Assembly (NCBI RefSeq): GCF_001435235.1
Contig: NZ_AZGB01000016.1
Location: 124,001 to 188,000, forward strand
Origin: Liquorilactobacillus ghanensis DSM 18630
Lineage (GTDB): Bacteria; Bacillota; Bacilli; Lactobacillales; Lactobacillaceae
Direction: 5' to 3'
DNA length: 64,000 nt
Below the pieces are notes generated by a model, which was given only the letters and a program-made list of their open reading frames with translations, was not told the DNA's origin and did not search any database. This document shows positions 23,981 to 33,254 of the stretch, in pieces. Made by a program: the position numbers and the translations under genes. How positions within the stretch are numbered: the stretch's first letter is position 1; the number at the start of each line of letters is the position of its first letter.

Positions 23981-24847
23981 TTATTTATTATCAAGCGGCA
24001 TAGTTTTTTTCATGAACCACTCAACGGTTTTAGGATCTTCATGATCGAGCATGTTTTTCTTTAAATCCAGTGCTTCAATTTGTGCCAAGTCATCATCGGA
24101 AAGATTAAAGTCCCAGATATCAAGATTTTCTTCAATGCGTTCCTTATGAGTTGACTTAGGGATAACAACGATGCCATTTTGAACTAGAAATCTTAAAGCT
24201 ACTTGAGCAGCTGTCTTTTGGTATTTTTTGCCGATGTTGACCAGTGTTTCATTGGTAAAGAGATTGTAGCGGCCTTCAGCAAATGGTGACCATGCTTCAA
24301 CTTGGGTGCCGTACTTCTTCAAATACTTACGATCAACTTTACGTTGGGAAAAGACATGGTTTTCGATTTGATTGACGGCAGGAACGACTTTAGAGAAGTG
24401 GATTAGGTCGATATAGCGATCCGGATAAAAATTGGAAACACCAATTGCCCGTAATTTACCTTCCTGATACAGATCTTCTAAGGCATGGTAAGCTGCGTAG
24501 TAGTTACCAAATGGAACGTGTAGTAAGACTAAATCGATATAGTCGGTCTTCAGCCGCTTCAAAGATTCTTCAACGGCCGCCTTGGTTTCTTCATAGCCGT
24601 AGTTTGTTGGCCAAATTTTAGTTGTCAAGAAGACATCCTTGCGGTCAACAGGGCTTTCTTGAATCGCATCACCAACTGCTGATTCGTTCTGGTAGCCTTG
24701 GGCTGTATCAATTAAACGATAACCGGTTGCCAGTGCTTCTTTAACGGCGCGCTTGCATTCTTCCAAGTCATTTATTTGATAAACGCCAAATCCTTCCATC
24801 GGCATCTGAACACCATTGTTTAATGTAACTGTTGGAATTTTAACCAT
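23981..24847 (-). CDS. Aldo/keto reductase
   Basis: A 288-residue NADPH-dependent AKR with a TIM barrel. The catalytic tetrad is visible: Asp in YRLIDTAQGYQNE with its Tyr, Lys in VFLTTKIWPTN, and His in DLVLLHVPFG. The cofactor motif near the C-terminus is VVIPKSTHKERIEENLDI. It belongs to the YvgN/2,5-diketogluconate reductase group. AGGAGG precedes the ATG. It is the third gene of a MarR-led minus-strand set, likely for carbonyl detoxification. Confidence 0.9.
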   Translation of the reverse strand: MVKIPTVTLNNGVQMPMEGFGVYQINDLEECKRAVKEALATGYRLIDTAQGYQNESAVGDAIQESPVDRKDVFLTTKIWPTNYGYEETKAAVEESLKRLKTDYIDLVLLHVPFGNYYAAYHALEDLYQEGKLRAIGVSNFYPDRYIDLIHFSKVVPAVNQIENHVFSQRKVDRKYLKKYGTQVEAWSPFAEGRYNLFTNETLVNIGKKYQKTAAQVALRFLVQNGIVVIPKSTHKERIEENLDIWDFNLSDDDLAQIEALDLKKNMLDHEDPKTVEWFMKKTMPLDNK

Positions 24848-24886
24848 AGTGGGGCCTCCTAAAGTGAGTCTGAATTGTTTTTGCTC

Positions 24887-25516
24887 TTATTTTTTACTGA
24901 TGGCAATTGAATCATTTAGATACTGATCAGGATTTAAAATCAGTTGTGAAATAAAGTTGGCAACGGTGGCACGAGAAATCGGGTGCCCCTGTAGTTGCTC
25001 ATTGCGACCGTTAATAACGACTTCTTGAACTGCCGAATCATTGGTTAGTGCATTGGGGCGGATAATCGTTGTGACAATGGTACTCTGATCGATAATGTCG
25101 GCACCCCGACGTTCATCACCAAAGTAGCTATTAGGATCGTCAGCCTTACCATAAATAGCTTCTGCCTGAGTGCGGCCATCTTTTGCTATCTCATTATAAA
25201 TACCGGCAGTGGCAACCCAAATGAGACGCTTGATCTGCGCATTTTCAGCAGCCTTAATAACGGCTGCGGCCATTTTAGCCATTGGGTTTGGACCTAAGTT
25301 AGCGTAAACGATATCTTGACCAGCCATTGCTTGTTGCAGTGCGTCTTCATCCAAGACATCTCCAGTAATGACTCTTCCTTTGACAGCGTTACCTAATTTA
25401 CTTGGGGTTCGTAGGAACTGGGTTAAGGTCACTTGCTTGTTAATTTGAGTGGCAACTAATTTGGCAATATTACCACTGGCACCTAAAATTAATACATTTG
25501 TCATTGTTATTTTCAC
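24887..25516 (-). CDS. NmrA-like/atypical SDR NAD(P)-binding protein
   Basis: A 209-residue Rossmann protein. The N-terminal VLILGASGNIAKLVATQI is the GASG-x-x-G/A nucleotide-binding motif of atypical short-chain dehydrogenases, and VWVATAGIYNE-type residues lie in the middle. It has the size of the SDR_a5/NAD(P)H-binding group that includes quinone and flavin reductases. It sits between a MarR regulator and an aldo/keto reductase and probably acts in the same stress response. A 5-codon in-frame lead (MKITM) precedes the conserved TNVLILG. Confidence 0.8.
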   Translation of the reverse strand: MKITMTNVLILGASGNIAKLVATQINKQVTLTQFLRTPSKLGNAVKGRVITGDVLDEDALQQAMAGQDIVYANLGPNPMAKMAAAVIKAAENAQIKRLIWVATAGIYNEIAKDGRTQAEAIYGKADDPNSYFGDERRGADIIDQSTIVTTIIRPNALTNDSAVQEVVINGRNEQLQGHPISRATVANFISQLILNPDQYLNDSIAISKK

Positions 25517-25668
25517 CTCTATGAAAAATTACGAATAGTTTACTTTATATGAGCAATCTTATCTATTGTGGCTGAAACCAAGCTGATAACTTTATTAACT
25601 TGGATCACTGAGTCTTGATTTCATCATCGATACCAATTTCAGTCGTGAACGACGGATTTGACAAAAAA

Positions 25669-26112
25669 TCATTTCTCGACAGCTTTGGTAAGTTGAGCGA
25701 CCAGCTTTTGGTTGACTGCTAGTGCTTGCCGATACTGGTCAATACTAAATCCATTACGATCAAAGCGGGTAATGATTGACTGATGAATAGCAGCTTCCTG
25801 TTGTTGACCTTTTTCAGTTAGAGCAATTAATAATTGCCGCTTGTCCTCAGTGGGGTGGATTCGCTTTAACCAACCTGTTGTTTCCATTTTTTTAAGCAAT
25901 GGCGTCAAGGTATTACTAGATAAATTGAGCTCATTGCCGATTTCATGCAAGTTCTTTCGGTCCCGTTGCCAAAGCGAAAGCAAAATAAGGTATTGTGAAT
26001 AAGTTAATCCAAATGGTGCTAATGCCTGCTTATAAAATCTGTTGAACAATCGATGGACATTATAGATGGAAAAGCAAAGCTGGTTCGCTAAGTCGATCTC
26101 ATCAAGTTTCAT
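25669..26112 (-). CDS. MarR family transcriptional regulator
   Basis: A 147-residue winged-helix regulator, related to OhrR/SarZ-type MarR proteins. The N-terminal DEIDLANQLCFSIYNVHRLFNRFYKQAL carries a cysteine at about residue 13 in the LCFSIY context, where OhrR keeps its peroxide-sensing Cys. The DNA-binding part is EIGNELNLSSNTLTPLLKKMETTGWLKR with wing PTEDKRQLLIALT. A perfect palindrome covers its promoter. It likely controls itself and the two oxidoreductase genes downstream in response to organic peroxides or electrophiles. Confidence 0.88.
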   Translation of the reverse strand: MKLDEIDLANQLCFSIYNVHRLFNRFYKQALAPFGLTYSQYLILLSLWQRDRKNLHEIGNELNLSSNTLTPLLKKMETTGWLKRIHPTEDKRQLLIALTEKGQQQEAAIHQSIITRFDRNGFSIDQYRQALAVNQKLVAQLTKAVEK

Positions 26113-26127
26113 ATTAACCTCCGATAT

Positions 26128-26145
26128 TAATCGTGCACGATTAAT
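26128..26145. promoter_or_regulatory. Perfect 18-bp palindromic operator before the OhrR-like gene
   Basis: TTAATCGTGCACGATTAA is fully symmetrical and lies 16 bases upstream of the regulator start codon, flanked by further partial symmetry (GATA and TAATATC). It is the form expected for a MarR/OhrR dimer. Assignment to the adjacent regulator is inference. Confidence 0.65.
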
Positions 26146-26577
26146 TAATATCGACTATAAACTATTCACCTCATAAATGCAACATATAGAAACCGTTTGG
26201 GATCTTCAGAAACATCGCAGTAGGATTGAAATAAAGGCTAAGGCCATCATGATGGAGGTGCCTTCTCCGAATATTTTATCTTTTGATGTTCCTTGTTAAG
26301 ATTAAACAATGGTTACTGATTTTATATTAACAAGTGAAGCAGTTGAAAGTGTTACAAAAAGATACATGAAAACCATTTTGATATGAAACTCAAAAGTGAA
26401 TTTAAATATGATAAAATCTCAAAAACTTAGCTTTAGGGAAAAAGTACTTTTTTATTTTGCTCAATTTACTTGTTATTGGGAAAAAGAGTTTTGATAGTCA
26501 ATATATGAGCAAAGTTACTTTATTTTTGAAACTATGTGTATTAAAATTCTTTTTTTAATAATAATATTCATTTTTAG
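26146..26577. other. Intergenic stretch, no gene recognised
   Basis: About 430 AT-rich bases between the divergent MarR and binding-protein genes. No coding frame with a ribosome site was found on either strand. Confidence 0.4.
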
Positions 26578-26606
26578 TTGCATTTTATACGTTATGAGTT
26601 TATATT
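26578..26606 (+). promoter_or_regulatory. Promoter of the amino-acid-binding lipoprotein gene
   Basis: TTGCAT (26578-26583) and TATATT (26601-26606) are spaced by 17 bases and lie about 50 bases before the start codon. Confidence 0.55.
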
Positions 26607-26659
26607 AATTCTGTAAGAACTTGAACGTTTAATTGCATTTAAATTATGGGGGACTGAAC

Positions 26660-27490
26660 ATGAAGAGAAAAAGTTGGTACAAAGTAGTTTTAAGTTTACT
26701 AGTTGTTGGTTTGATTTTCTTGGCAGCTGGTTGTTCGAATAGCAGCAGTAAAACTAATGAGGTCAAAAAGATCCAGAACCGTGGAACTTTGGTTATTGGA
26801 ACTTCCGCTGATTTTGCACCATTTGAATTTCCAGTTGTTCAAAATGGTCAAAAGAAAATTATTGGTTACGATATCTTATTGGCACAGAAGATCGCTAAAA
26901 ATCTTGGGGTTAAGTTAAAAATCGAAAATGTTGAGTTCTCATCACTGATTTCTGAATTAAAAGACAAGAAAGTTGATATGATTATCTCAGGCTTATCAGT
27001 TACCAAGCAGCGTAAAAAGAGTATCAGCTTCTCTGAACCGTATTACACTACTAAAAATGTTCTGCTTGTCAGAAAGGCTGATAAAAACAAGTATGATTCA
27101 CTTAATCAATTAGCCAAAAAGAATATCGGAGTTCAGCAAGGTAGTACACAACAAGCAGTTGCCAAGAAGAAACTTAAAAAGAGCAATCTTGTAGTTGAAA
27201 GTGTTGTGACTAGTCTGGCAACTGAATTAAAGGGTAACAAACTTGATGGGGTTTTAGTTGAAGGTGGCGTTGCGGAAGGTTATGTTTCCAAATATCCAGA
27301 CCAGTACGCAATTGCTTCTGTTAAAATGCCAATTGAAAAAGAATCGCAGTCATATTCGGTAGGAATTGATAAAAGTAATCAGGCTCTGGTTAAGAGAGTT
27401 AACACCGTTATTAGTAAGTTGAAGAAAGATGGTACTGACAAGAAGATGTTTGATCAAGCAAAACAATTGCAGCAGAAATATAATAAATAA
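26660..27490 (+). CDS. Amino acid ABC transporter substrate-binding lipoprotein
   Basis: A 276-residue family 3 solute-binding protein. The signal peptide ends in lipobox LAAGC at about residue 24. The core starts GTLVIGTSADFAPFEFP and includes VDMIISGLSVTKQRKKSISFSEPYY, the classical polar amino acid-binding signature. The start is ATG 26660 behind a G-rich site; an upstream TTG frame overlaps no site. No permease or ATPase gene is adjacent, so it is an orphan receptor. Its ligand may be Arg, Lys, His, Gln or Cys. Confidence 0.88.
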   Translation: MKRKSWYKVVLSLLVVGLIFLAAGCSNSSSKTNEVKKIQNRGTLVIGTSADFAPFEFPVVQNGQKKIIGYDILLAQKIAKNLGVKLKIENVEFSSLISELKDKKVDMIISGLSVTKQRKKSISFSEPYYTTKNVLLVRKADKNKYDSLNQLAKKNIGVQQGSTQQAVAKKKLKKSNLVVESVVTSLATELKGNKLDGVLVEGGVAEGYVSKYPDQYAIASVKMPIEKESQSYSVGIDKSNQALVKRVNTVISKLKKDGTDKKMFDQAKQLQQKYNK

Positions 27491-27555
27491 GTTGATTAAA
27501 GAATCGGGTTTGTTAAATATTGCAAGATACAGTATTTCAGATCTTCTGCAAGTGA

Positions 27556-27637
27556 TACTGGTAAATAAATTATTAAAAATGATATAATCTGAATACTTAA
27601 GCTATCTGTTCTGCGGAATAGGTAGCTTTTTTGATTG
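27556..27637 (+). repeat. 82-bp repeat with promoter-like box and terminator hairpin, copy 1
   Basis: It matches 50716-50797 in 79 of 82 bases without gaps. Inside are TATAAT (27583-27588) and, ten bases on, the hairpin AAGCTATCT (27599-27607) / AGGTAGCTT (27620-27628) with a T6 run. It could be a terminator for the upstream gene or a tiny autonomous transcript. Conservation extends over the AT-rich lead as well as the hairpin. Confidence 0.8.
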
Positions 27638-27960
27638 TTCCAATAGCTTTAGTCATTTCAGAATGCTAAATTGACGCTTGAGGTCTCGGGGGTGGTCATG
27701 ACGGCTGTATTAATTTCAGTTTTAAGCATCTTACAATGATTTACAATTCTTGGTTCAAATATTAATTTTCAAAGTGGCTCAATTTCAATATCATAACGGG
27801 TCATTTTTTAGACAGGAAAACAATCAACGATATAAATAAGCAGTTTGCATTATTAAAAAAAACAATGATTTTAACTGTTTTTACCATAGCCATTAGCTTA
27901 TTATTTCAATAAAAATGTGCTGATATTATGGTGCTGAGTTATTCTAGAAAATTTTAATAT
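27638..27960. other. Intergenic stretch, no gene recognised
   Basis: About 320 bases between the repeat and the AraC gene stop. No supported reading frame or further hairpin with a T run was seen. Confidence 0.4.
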
Positions 27961-29154
27961 TCAAGCTGAACTGTTTCTTCTAAATGTAAAGGGAGTAACT
28001 TCAAAATACTTCCTAAAACAATTTTGAAAATACGATTGACTGGAAAAATTAAGATAATTTGATATTTCAGCAATTGTCATATCAGTATAAGTCAATAAAT
28101 TTTGCCCTTCTATTAACTTCGCTTCCAAAATATATTGATGGATAGTTTTACCGGTTTCTTTTTTGAAAGTTCTGCCAACATAAGAATTGCTGCGATTACA
28201 GAACTTGGCAACATCGGCAATCGTCGTAGTTGTATTAACGCGACCATCAATAAAATTCATCATTCTTTGAACCTCTACGGAGACAGTGCTGATTTTTTTA
28301 TTTTTGATTAATTGACAAAAGTCAATGAGCATATTATATTGCAGCGCTAAGATTTGATCGACTGAACTAAGCTTTTCACACTTAATAGTATAGTTATCAA
28401 TTAGCTCGTAGACATCTTCAATTGCCATTCCTCCGGGTATGGCAGCTTGGTTACCAACTTTGACCAAAGTACCGATAAAAATATTTTTAGTTTGTCTTAG
28501 TGGTGTTTCTCCCATTTTTCCGGCATGTAGGAAGGATTTTGACATTTTATTTTCTAAGAAATTAATTAAATTTTTCTTTTGCCCACGACGAATGTAATTT
28601 AACATTTCTTGTTCCAAAAAGTAGGTGTTATGCAGATTATTACTTTCAACTTTATGGATTTTTTGTTTTGTTTTTTGAGTGTTTATATTTTTAATTACAT
28701 GTGTGTTTAAAAGTTGGAAATGTTTACTGGTTGTAAGCATTTTTTTATTTATAAGATAATTAGTCAAAATTAGAAAGTTACTAAATGAATTTAAATTAAA
28801 TTTAGGGGAAAACACATCTGCTGCAATGTTATGAATTTCTGTTAAATCAAATTGGGATAGATTGAAATCTTTATCTAGTCTATTAGGAGTAAAAGAATCG
28901 TTTATTACAGGTCCGATTATAATGTAATCTTTATTATCACGAATTTTTATTTTCCCATAAATGATTTCTGACTCAGGTAAAAATAAGCTAGGGTTCTTAT
29001 TTGAATCAAAATACTTATTTAAAGTTAGGATTTCTTTTTTACTTTTGATAGTGGGAGGAAAAGTAAACAATATTTCGCGCTGATTTTGTACATAGATAAT
29101 AGGTATATAGAAACTTGCATACAATAGAGAACAAATCTTGTAATTTAATGACAT
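27961..29154 (-). CDS. AraC family transcriptional activator of the glycoside locus
   Basis: A 397-residue regulator. The C-terminal 100 residues hold two helix-turn-helix motifs of AraC type: TTIADVAKFCNRSNSYVGRTFKKETGKTIHQYI, then MTIAEISNYLNFSSQSYFQNCFRKYFEVTPFTFRR. The long N-terminal part (about 1-290) is a sensor region of the YesN-like type, without obvious receiver or cupin motifs. Its gene diverges from the GH2 gene, whose promoter lacks a good -35 box. That is consistent with activator dependence. The inducer is probably a glycoside or sugar. Confidence 0.85.
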   Translation of the reverse strand: MSLNYKICSLLYASFYIPIIYVQNQREILFTFPPTIKSKKEILTLNKYFDSNKNPSLFLPESEIIYGKIKIRDNKDYIIIGPVINDSFTPNRLDKDFNLSQFDLTEIHNIAADVFSPKFNLNSFSNFLILTNYLINKKMLTTSKHFQLLNTHVIKNINTQKTKQKIHKVESNNLHNTYFLEQEMLNYIRRGQKKNLINFLENKMSKSFLHAGKMGETPLRQTKNIFIGTLVKVGNQAAIPGGMAIEDVYELIDNYTIKCEKLSSVDQILALQYNMLIDFCQLIKNKKISTVSVEVQRMMNFIDGRVNTTTTIADVAKFCNRSNSYVGRTFKKETGKTIHQYILEAKLIEGQNLLTYTDMTIAEISNYLNFSSQSYFQNCFRKYFEVTPFTFRRNSSA

Positions 29155-29190
29155 AATAAAACCTCCTTTAAATAAAATTAAAGTATATTT

Positions 29191-29204
29191 TGTAACCGCC
29201 TACA
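29191..29204. promoter_or_regulatory. Probable cre (CcpA) site before the glycoside-hydrolase operon
   Basis: TGTAACCGCCTACA matches the catabolite-responsive consensus TGWNANCGNTNWCA at nine of ten fixed positions. It lies between the divergent AraC and GH2 genes, where CcpA would give glucose repression. Confidence 0.6.
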
Positions 29205-29319
29205 TTATCTCACTGATTTTACAATATATGCTTTTTTTTTACAATAATGCAAACTTAAAAGTAACTAGTATTTATTTATGAAAGGGATTACAGGCTATAG
29301 GTAAGGAAAGGAGATTAGG

Positions 29320-31848
29320 ATGAAAAAAATTAATTTTAATAGGCAGTGGAATTTCAGCAAATTAAAATCAGAGTCATTTACTGTGACTCATGATGCAGAG
29401 AATAAAGAAAAAATTCTTACGGTTGATTTACCTTATGATGCAATGATTCACGAAAAAAGAAACGCCAAAACAAAGAATGGAGGTCAGACTGGTTATTATC
29501 CTGGGGGGATTTATCTTTATACAAAAAAGTTTTTTGTACCAAAAGAATTTCAAAATAAACAGATAATGATTGAATTTGCCGGGATCCAAGGTATTTCGAA
29601 AATATTAATTAATCATGTTTTTGCTAAAACAAGTTTTAACGATTATGAAAGTGAATTTATAAACCTGAATAATTTCTTGAAATATGGGCAAGAAAATGAA
29701 ATAGAAGTGATTGTAAATAATTCGGTTGGACAAAATAGTCGTTGGTATAGCGGTAGTGGTCTTTATCGGGATGTTTTTTTATACCTTGCAAACAAAACAT
29801 ATATTCCAATTTACGGCACTAAGTTACAAACAATTTATGCAGATCAAGCTTCTGCAACAGTCAGTATTGATGTAAATTTGAAGAATTTGGATATTAAGCA
29901 AACGGCTGTTTTAAAATTAGAAATTTTTGATTCTACCAATCAGCAAGCGGTTGCTGCGGGTAGTTATTCTGTAACGCTAGATGGTCAAAGTGAAGTGCAC
30001 GTTAATCAACAACTAAACATCGAGCACCCGCATTTGTGGGCGCCTGAACATCCTGCTTTGTATGTTGCTAAAGTAACGCTTGCCTCTGAGAAAAAGATAT
30101 TAGATCAAGAACAAATTAGCTTTGGTCTGCGAACTGTAAAAATTGATGCTAATCATGGTTTCTTACTCAATGGTAAATCAATTAAATTAAGAGGAACTTG
30201 TTTACATCATGATAACGGAATCCTCGGAGCTGTTTGCTTAGAAGATGCTGAGAGAAGGAAACTTAAGCTCCTGAAAAATGCCGGTTTTAATGCTATTAGA
30301 GGTTCGCATTTTCCTATGAGTGATCGTTCACTGCAAATTTGTGATGAATTAGGTTTATTGGTACTTGATGAATTAACTGATGTTTGGAATCAAGGAAAAA
30401 ATGTTAATGATTATTCTAACTACTTTCATGAATTTTGGAAACACGATGTTGCACTAATGGTCAACAAAGATTTTAACCATCCAAGTGTGGTTATGTACAG
30501 CACCGGTAATGAAATTAAAGAAGCCGGTACGCCGTTGGGAGCAAAAATAAATCGAGAGCTTACTAATGAATTTCATAAATTGGATCCAACACGTTATGTA
30601 ACTAGTGCAGTTAATGCAATTGTTGCTGCTGATAAGCAGTTTAAAAATATTGTTACTGATACTTTGTCAAAAGGAGACTTTGTTGCTGATAACAAAGATT
30701 TTACAAAGCAAACTGAGTCTTCCAAAAAGGACATTAACGAGCTAAATGGGATGCAAAGTGTTTTGGTTGGTCCTTTAGCTAACGCGATCGCGGTTAATCC
30801 TCAAATTACAGCAATGCTCAATGAATATGTCGAGGCTAATGATGTTGTTGGATATAACTATTTGACCGGGCGATATCTTTTTGAACACGAACATTTTCCT
30901 AATCGGGTAATTTTAGGTACAGAAACATTTCCAGCTGATATTGCCTCCGCTTGGAAAATTATTAAACGGCATCCGCATACAATTGGTGAATTTACATGGA
31001 TTGGTTATGACTACTTGGGTGAAGCAGGGGTGGGAATCTTTTATTATAATGGCCAGCAAAATTTTCAGCCGCAATATCCTGATCGGGCTGCTTATATTGG
31101 CGATATTGATTTAATTGGTAATCGTCGCCCGATGAGTTATTACCGAGAAATAGTTTATGGTTTGCGTCAGCAACCTTATATTGCGGTTGAACGCTTAAAT
31201 CATTATGGAGAAGAACCAAGCAAAACACCATGGATGTGGAAAGATGCGATTAACAGTTGGACTTGGCCTGGTTTTGAAGGCAAGCCGGCAATTGTAAATG
31301 TTTGTGCAGCGGCTGATCAAGTGGAACTGTTTCTCAATGGAAAAAGTCAGGGCAAAAAAGCAGCTGGCGAAGAACATGATTTTTTGGCAGTCTTTAAAAT
31401 CAATTACGAACCTGGAGAGTTGGTGGCGGTTGGTTATAAGAATGGAACGCCTTGTGAGAAAACAACATTAGCAACTGTTGGGAAACCACAGCAGTTAAAA
31501 ATTACGGTTGATAAAACTGAGTTAAAAGCAAATGGAGAAGATCTAGCGTTTTTGATGATAAGTTCAGTTGATGAAAATGGGCAATTGAATCAATTTGATG
31601 AAGCTGATGTCTCAATTGAAACATCAGGGCCATGTAAATTAGTTGCTTTTGGAAGCGCTAACCCTTCTTGCGAAGGCAATTATTTTGATCGTACTTGGAA
31701 AACTTTTGATGGTCGTGTTTTAGCGGTAATTCGTGCAGGAAGTCAAGCCGGTACAACGAATATTCGAGTATCTGCAGGGGGGTATCCGGATGCAAAGATA
31801 AAAGTAAAAAGTAATTCTGTTGATGAAAATTTCGGTGAAATTTATTAG
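29320..31848 (+). CDS. Glycoside hydrolase family 2 (beta-galactosidase/beta-glucuronidase-like)
   Basis: An 842-residue intracellular GH2 enzyme with no signal peptide. The order is a sugar-binding jelly roll (about 1-165, with GGQTGYYPGGIYLY), an Ig-like domain (to about 275), the catalytic TIM barrel, then a DUF4982-type domain (VELFLNGKSQGKK near 670) and a bacterial Ig-like C-terminus. The predicted acid/base is E398 in TGNEIKEAG and the nucleophile E535 in LGTETFP. The family removes beta-linked galactose, glucuronic acid or related sugars. It leads an operon with a GPH transporter, two GH3 enzymes and a GH43, so its substrate is probably an imported plant glycoside. Confidence 0.9.
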   Translation: MKKINFNRQWNFSKLKSESFTVTHDAENKEKILTVDLPYDAMIHEKRNAKTKNGGQTGYYPGGIYLYTKKFFVPKEFQNKQIMIEFAGIQGISKILINHVFAKTSFNDYESEFINLNNFLKYGQENEIEVIVNNSVGQNSRWYSGSGLYRDVFLYLANKTYIPIYGTKLQTIYADQASATVSIDVNLKNLDIKQTAVLKLEIFDSTNQQAVAAGSYSVTLDGQSEVHVNQQLNIEHPHLWAPEHPALYVAKVTLASEKKILDQEQISFGLRTVKIDANHGFLLNGKSIKLRGTCLHHDNGILGAVCLEDAERRKLKLLKNAGFNAIRGSHFPMSDRSLQICDELGLLVLDELTDVWNQGKNVNDYSNYFHEFWKHDVALMVNKDFNHPSVVMYSTGNEIKEAGTPLGAKINRELTNEFHKLDPTRYVTSAVNAIVAADKQFKNIVTDTLSKGDFVADNKDFTKQTESSKKDINELNGMQSVLVGPLANAIAVNPQITAMLNEYVEANDVVGYNYLTGRYLFEHEHFPNRVILGTETFPADIASAWKIIKRHPHTIGEFTWIGYDYLGEAGVGIFYYNGQQNFQPQYPDRAAYIGDIDLIGNRRPMSYYREIVYGLRQQPYIAVERLNHYGEEPSKTPWMWKDAINSWTWPGFEGKPAIVNVCAAADQVELFLNGKSQGKKAAGEEHDFLAVFKINYEPGELVAVGYKNGTPCEKTTLATVGKPQQLKITVDKTELKANGEDLAFLMISSVDENGQLNQFDEADVSIETSGPCKLVAFGSANPSCEGNYFDRTWKTFDGRVLAVIRAGSQAGTTNIRVSAGGYPDAKIKVKSNSVDENFGEIY

Positions 31849-31860
31849 GAGGTAGATTAA

Positions 31861-33234
31861 ATGGAAAACAATTATGACAAAAAGATGATGGGAAGATGGG
31901 ACTATTTAGGTGATGCTCTAGGTCAAGTAGGGTTGAGCATTATGACATTGACGGTTGGCCAAATGACCTATTTTTATACAGATAAATTGGGTTTAGCCGT
32001 TGGGATGGTAGGTGTTTATTTAACGATTGAAAAGATATTTGAAGTTATAGTCGGTATCTTTTTAGGCGATATGGTTGATAAATCTAATTTGGGCAAAAAT
32101 AAATATACTGCTTGGATGGGCAGATTAATTCTTCCAGCAGCTATCGCTTTTATTCTATTATTTACTGTCCCAACTTCACTTGGTCAAAATGTTTCCGGCA
32201 TCTATGTTTTGACTACCAATATACTGGTAATGGCTGTGATTTCTTCTCTAATAGCAACGCCGTACGCATCTTTACAGGTAGTTCGGACTAAGAATCGGGG
32301 AGAACGCAGTCTCATAGGAACTTTTAGATCATTAGCGTCTTATTTATGTGGAATGTTAGTTACAATTGGAATTATTCCAATTACCAATATGCTTGGTGGG
32401 GATCGCTATGCATGGTTGAAATTTGGTGTTGGTGCAGCAATTATTATGGTAATAACTCTATCAATTTGTTATTTTTCAAGTCGAAATAAAACATTAATGG
32501 AAATTCCGATTGATGAGAAAAAACAAGAAAGTTTAAAGCGAGACTCGATAGTAAAAAATCTGCTAAAACTAGTTCGCAATAAATATTGGGTCATGGTATT
32601 TTTTATTAATATATTTCTTCAGATTAATTTCACACTTTCTGATATGTCAGGTGTTTATTATATGAAATGGATTTTTGGCGACGATAATTTAGTTGCCGTG
32701 GTTGGAGGCATGGCGCTTATTCCAACTATCCTTGGTTTTATAGTTTCCACACCACTGGTTAAAAAATTTGGTGTTATGGTGACAATGCGTGCAACTGCTT
32801 TAATTTGGATTGCTGCTCTACTAGTTAAAGCGCTAATACCTGCTAATTTACCAATTTTTATGGTGTCAAGTGTTATAAGTACTTTTGCTTCGATACCAGC
32901 TATGACACAAATGGGTGTTATGTCAGCAATGGCAATTGATTACAATGAATATCTTTATGGTGAAAATCTTGTAACGTTAACTAATGCAGCTGTTGGAATG
33001 GGAAATAGACTTGGCGGAGCTATAGCAACAATGCTTTTAAGTGGTAGTTTAGCTGTTGCTGGATATAGTAGCCAAATGACTGTAGTATCAACGGCATCAA
33101 GATACGCAATTTATGCTTTTTCTAATTGGATTCCGCTAATTTCAGCTGTCTGTGTGTTATTAGTTTATTTGAAGTTTGATATTGAGAAAAAATTACCACT
33201 TCTGCAAAAAAAAGCAGCTAATCAAGAAAATTAA
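31861..33234 (+). CDS. GPH (glycoside-pentoside-hexuronide) family sugar:cation symporter
   Basis: A 457-residue, 12-helix transporter of the GPH branch of the MFS. The N-terminus GRWDYLGDALGQVGLSIMTLTVGQMTYFYTD and the loop GNRLGGAIAT are familiar marks, as is the IEKIFEVIVGIFLGDMVDKS segment with its conserved acidic and basic residues. Members carry melibiose, xylosides, glucuronides or similar glycosides with Na+ or H+. It lies 12 bases after the GH2 gene and is the only transporter in the locus, so it must bring in the substrate for all the hydrolases. Confidence 0.88.
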   Translation: MENNYDKKMMGRWDYLGDALGQVGLSIMTLTVGQMTYFYTDKLGLAVGMVGVYLTIEKIFEVIVGIFLGDMVDKSNLGKNKYTAWMGRLILPAAIAFILLFTVPTSLGQNVSGIYVLTTNILVMAVISSLIATPYASLQVVRTKNRGERSLIGTFRSLASYLCGMLVTIGIIPITNMLGGDRYAWLKFGVGAAIIMVITLSICYFSSRNKTLMEIPIDEKKQESLKRDSIVKNLLKLVRNKYWVMVFFINIFLQINFTLSDMSGVYYMKWIFGDDNLVAVVGGMALIPTILGFIVSTPLVKKFGVMVTMRATALIWIAALLVKALIPANLPIFMVSSVISTFASIPAMTQMGVMSAMAIDYNEYLYGENLVTLTNAAVGMGNRLGGAIATMLLSGSLAVAGYSSQMTVVSTASRYAIYAFSNWIPLISAVCVLLVYLKFDIEKKLPLLQKKAANQEN

Positions 33235-33254
33235 GATAAAGGAGAATATTTATA

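Noticed and set aside
23852-24064. Plus-strand 70-codon frame at the end of the aldo/keto reductase
   Set aside because: It overlaps the reductase on the opposite strand, has no ribosome site, and its sequence matches no family I recognise.
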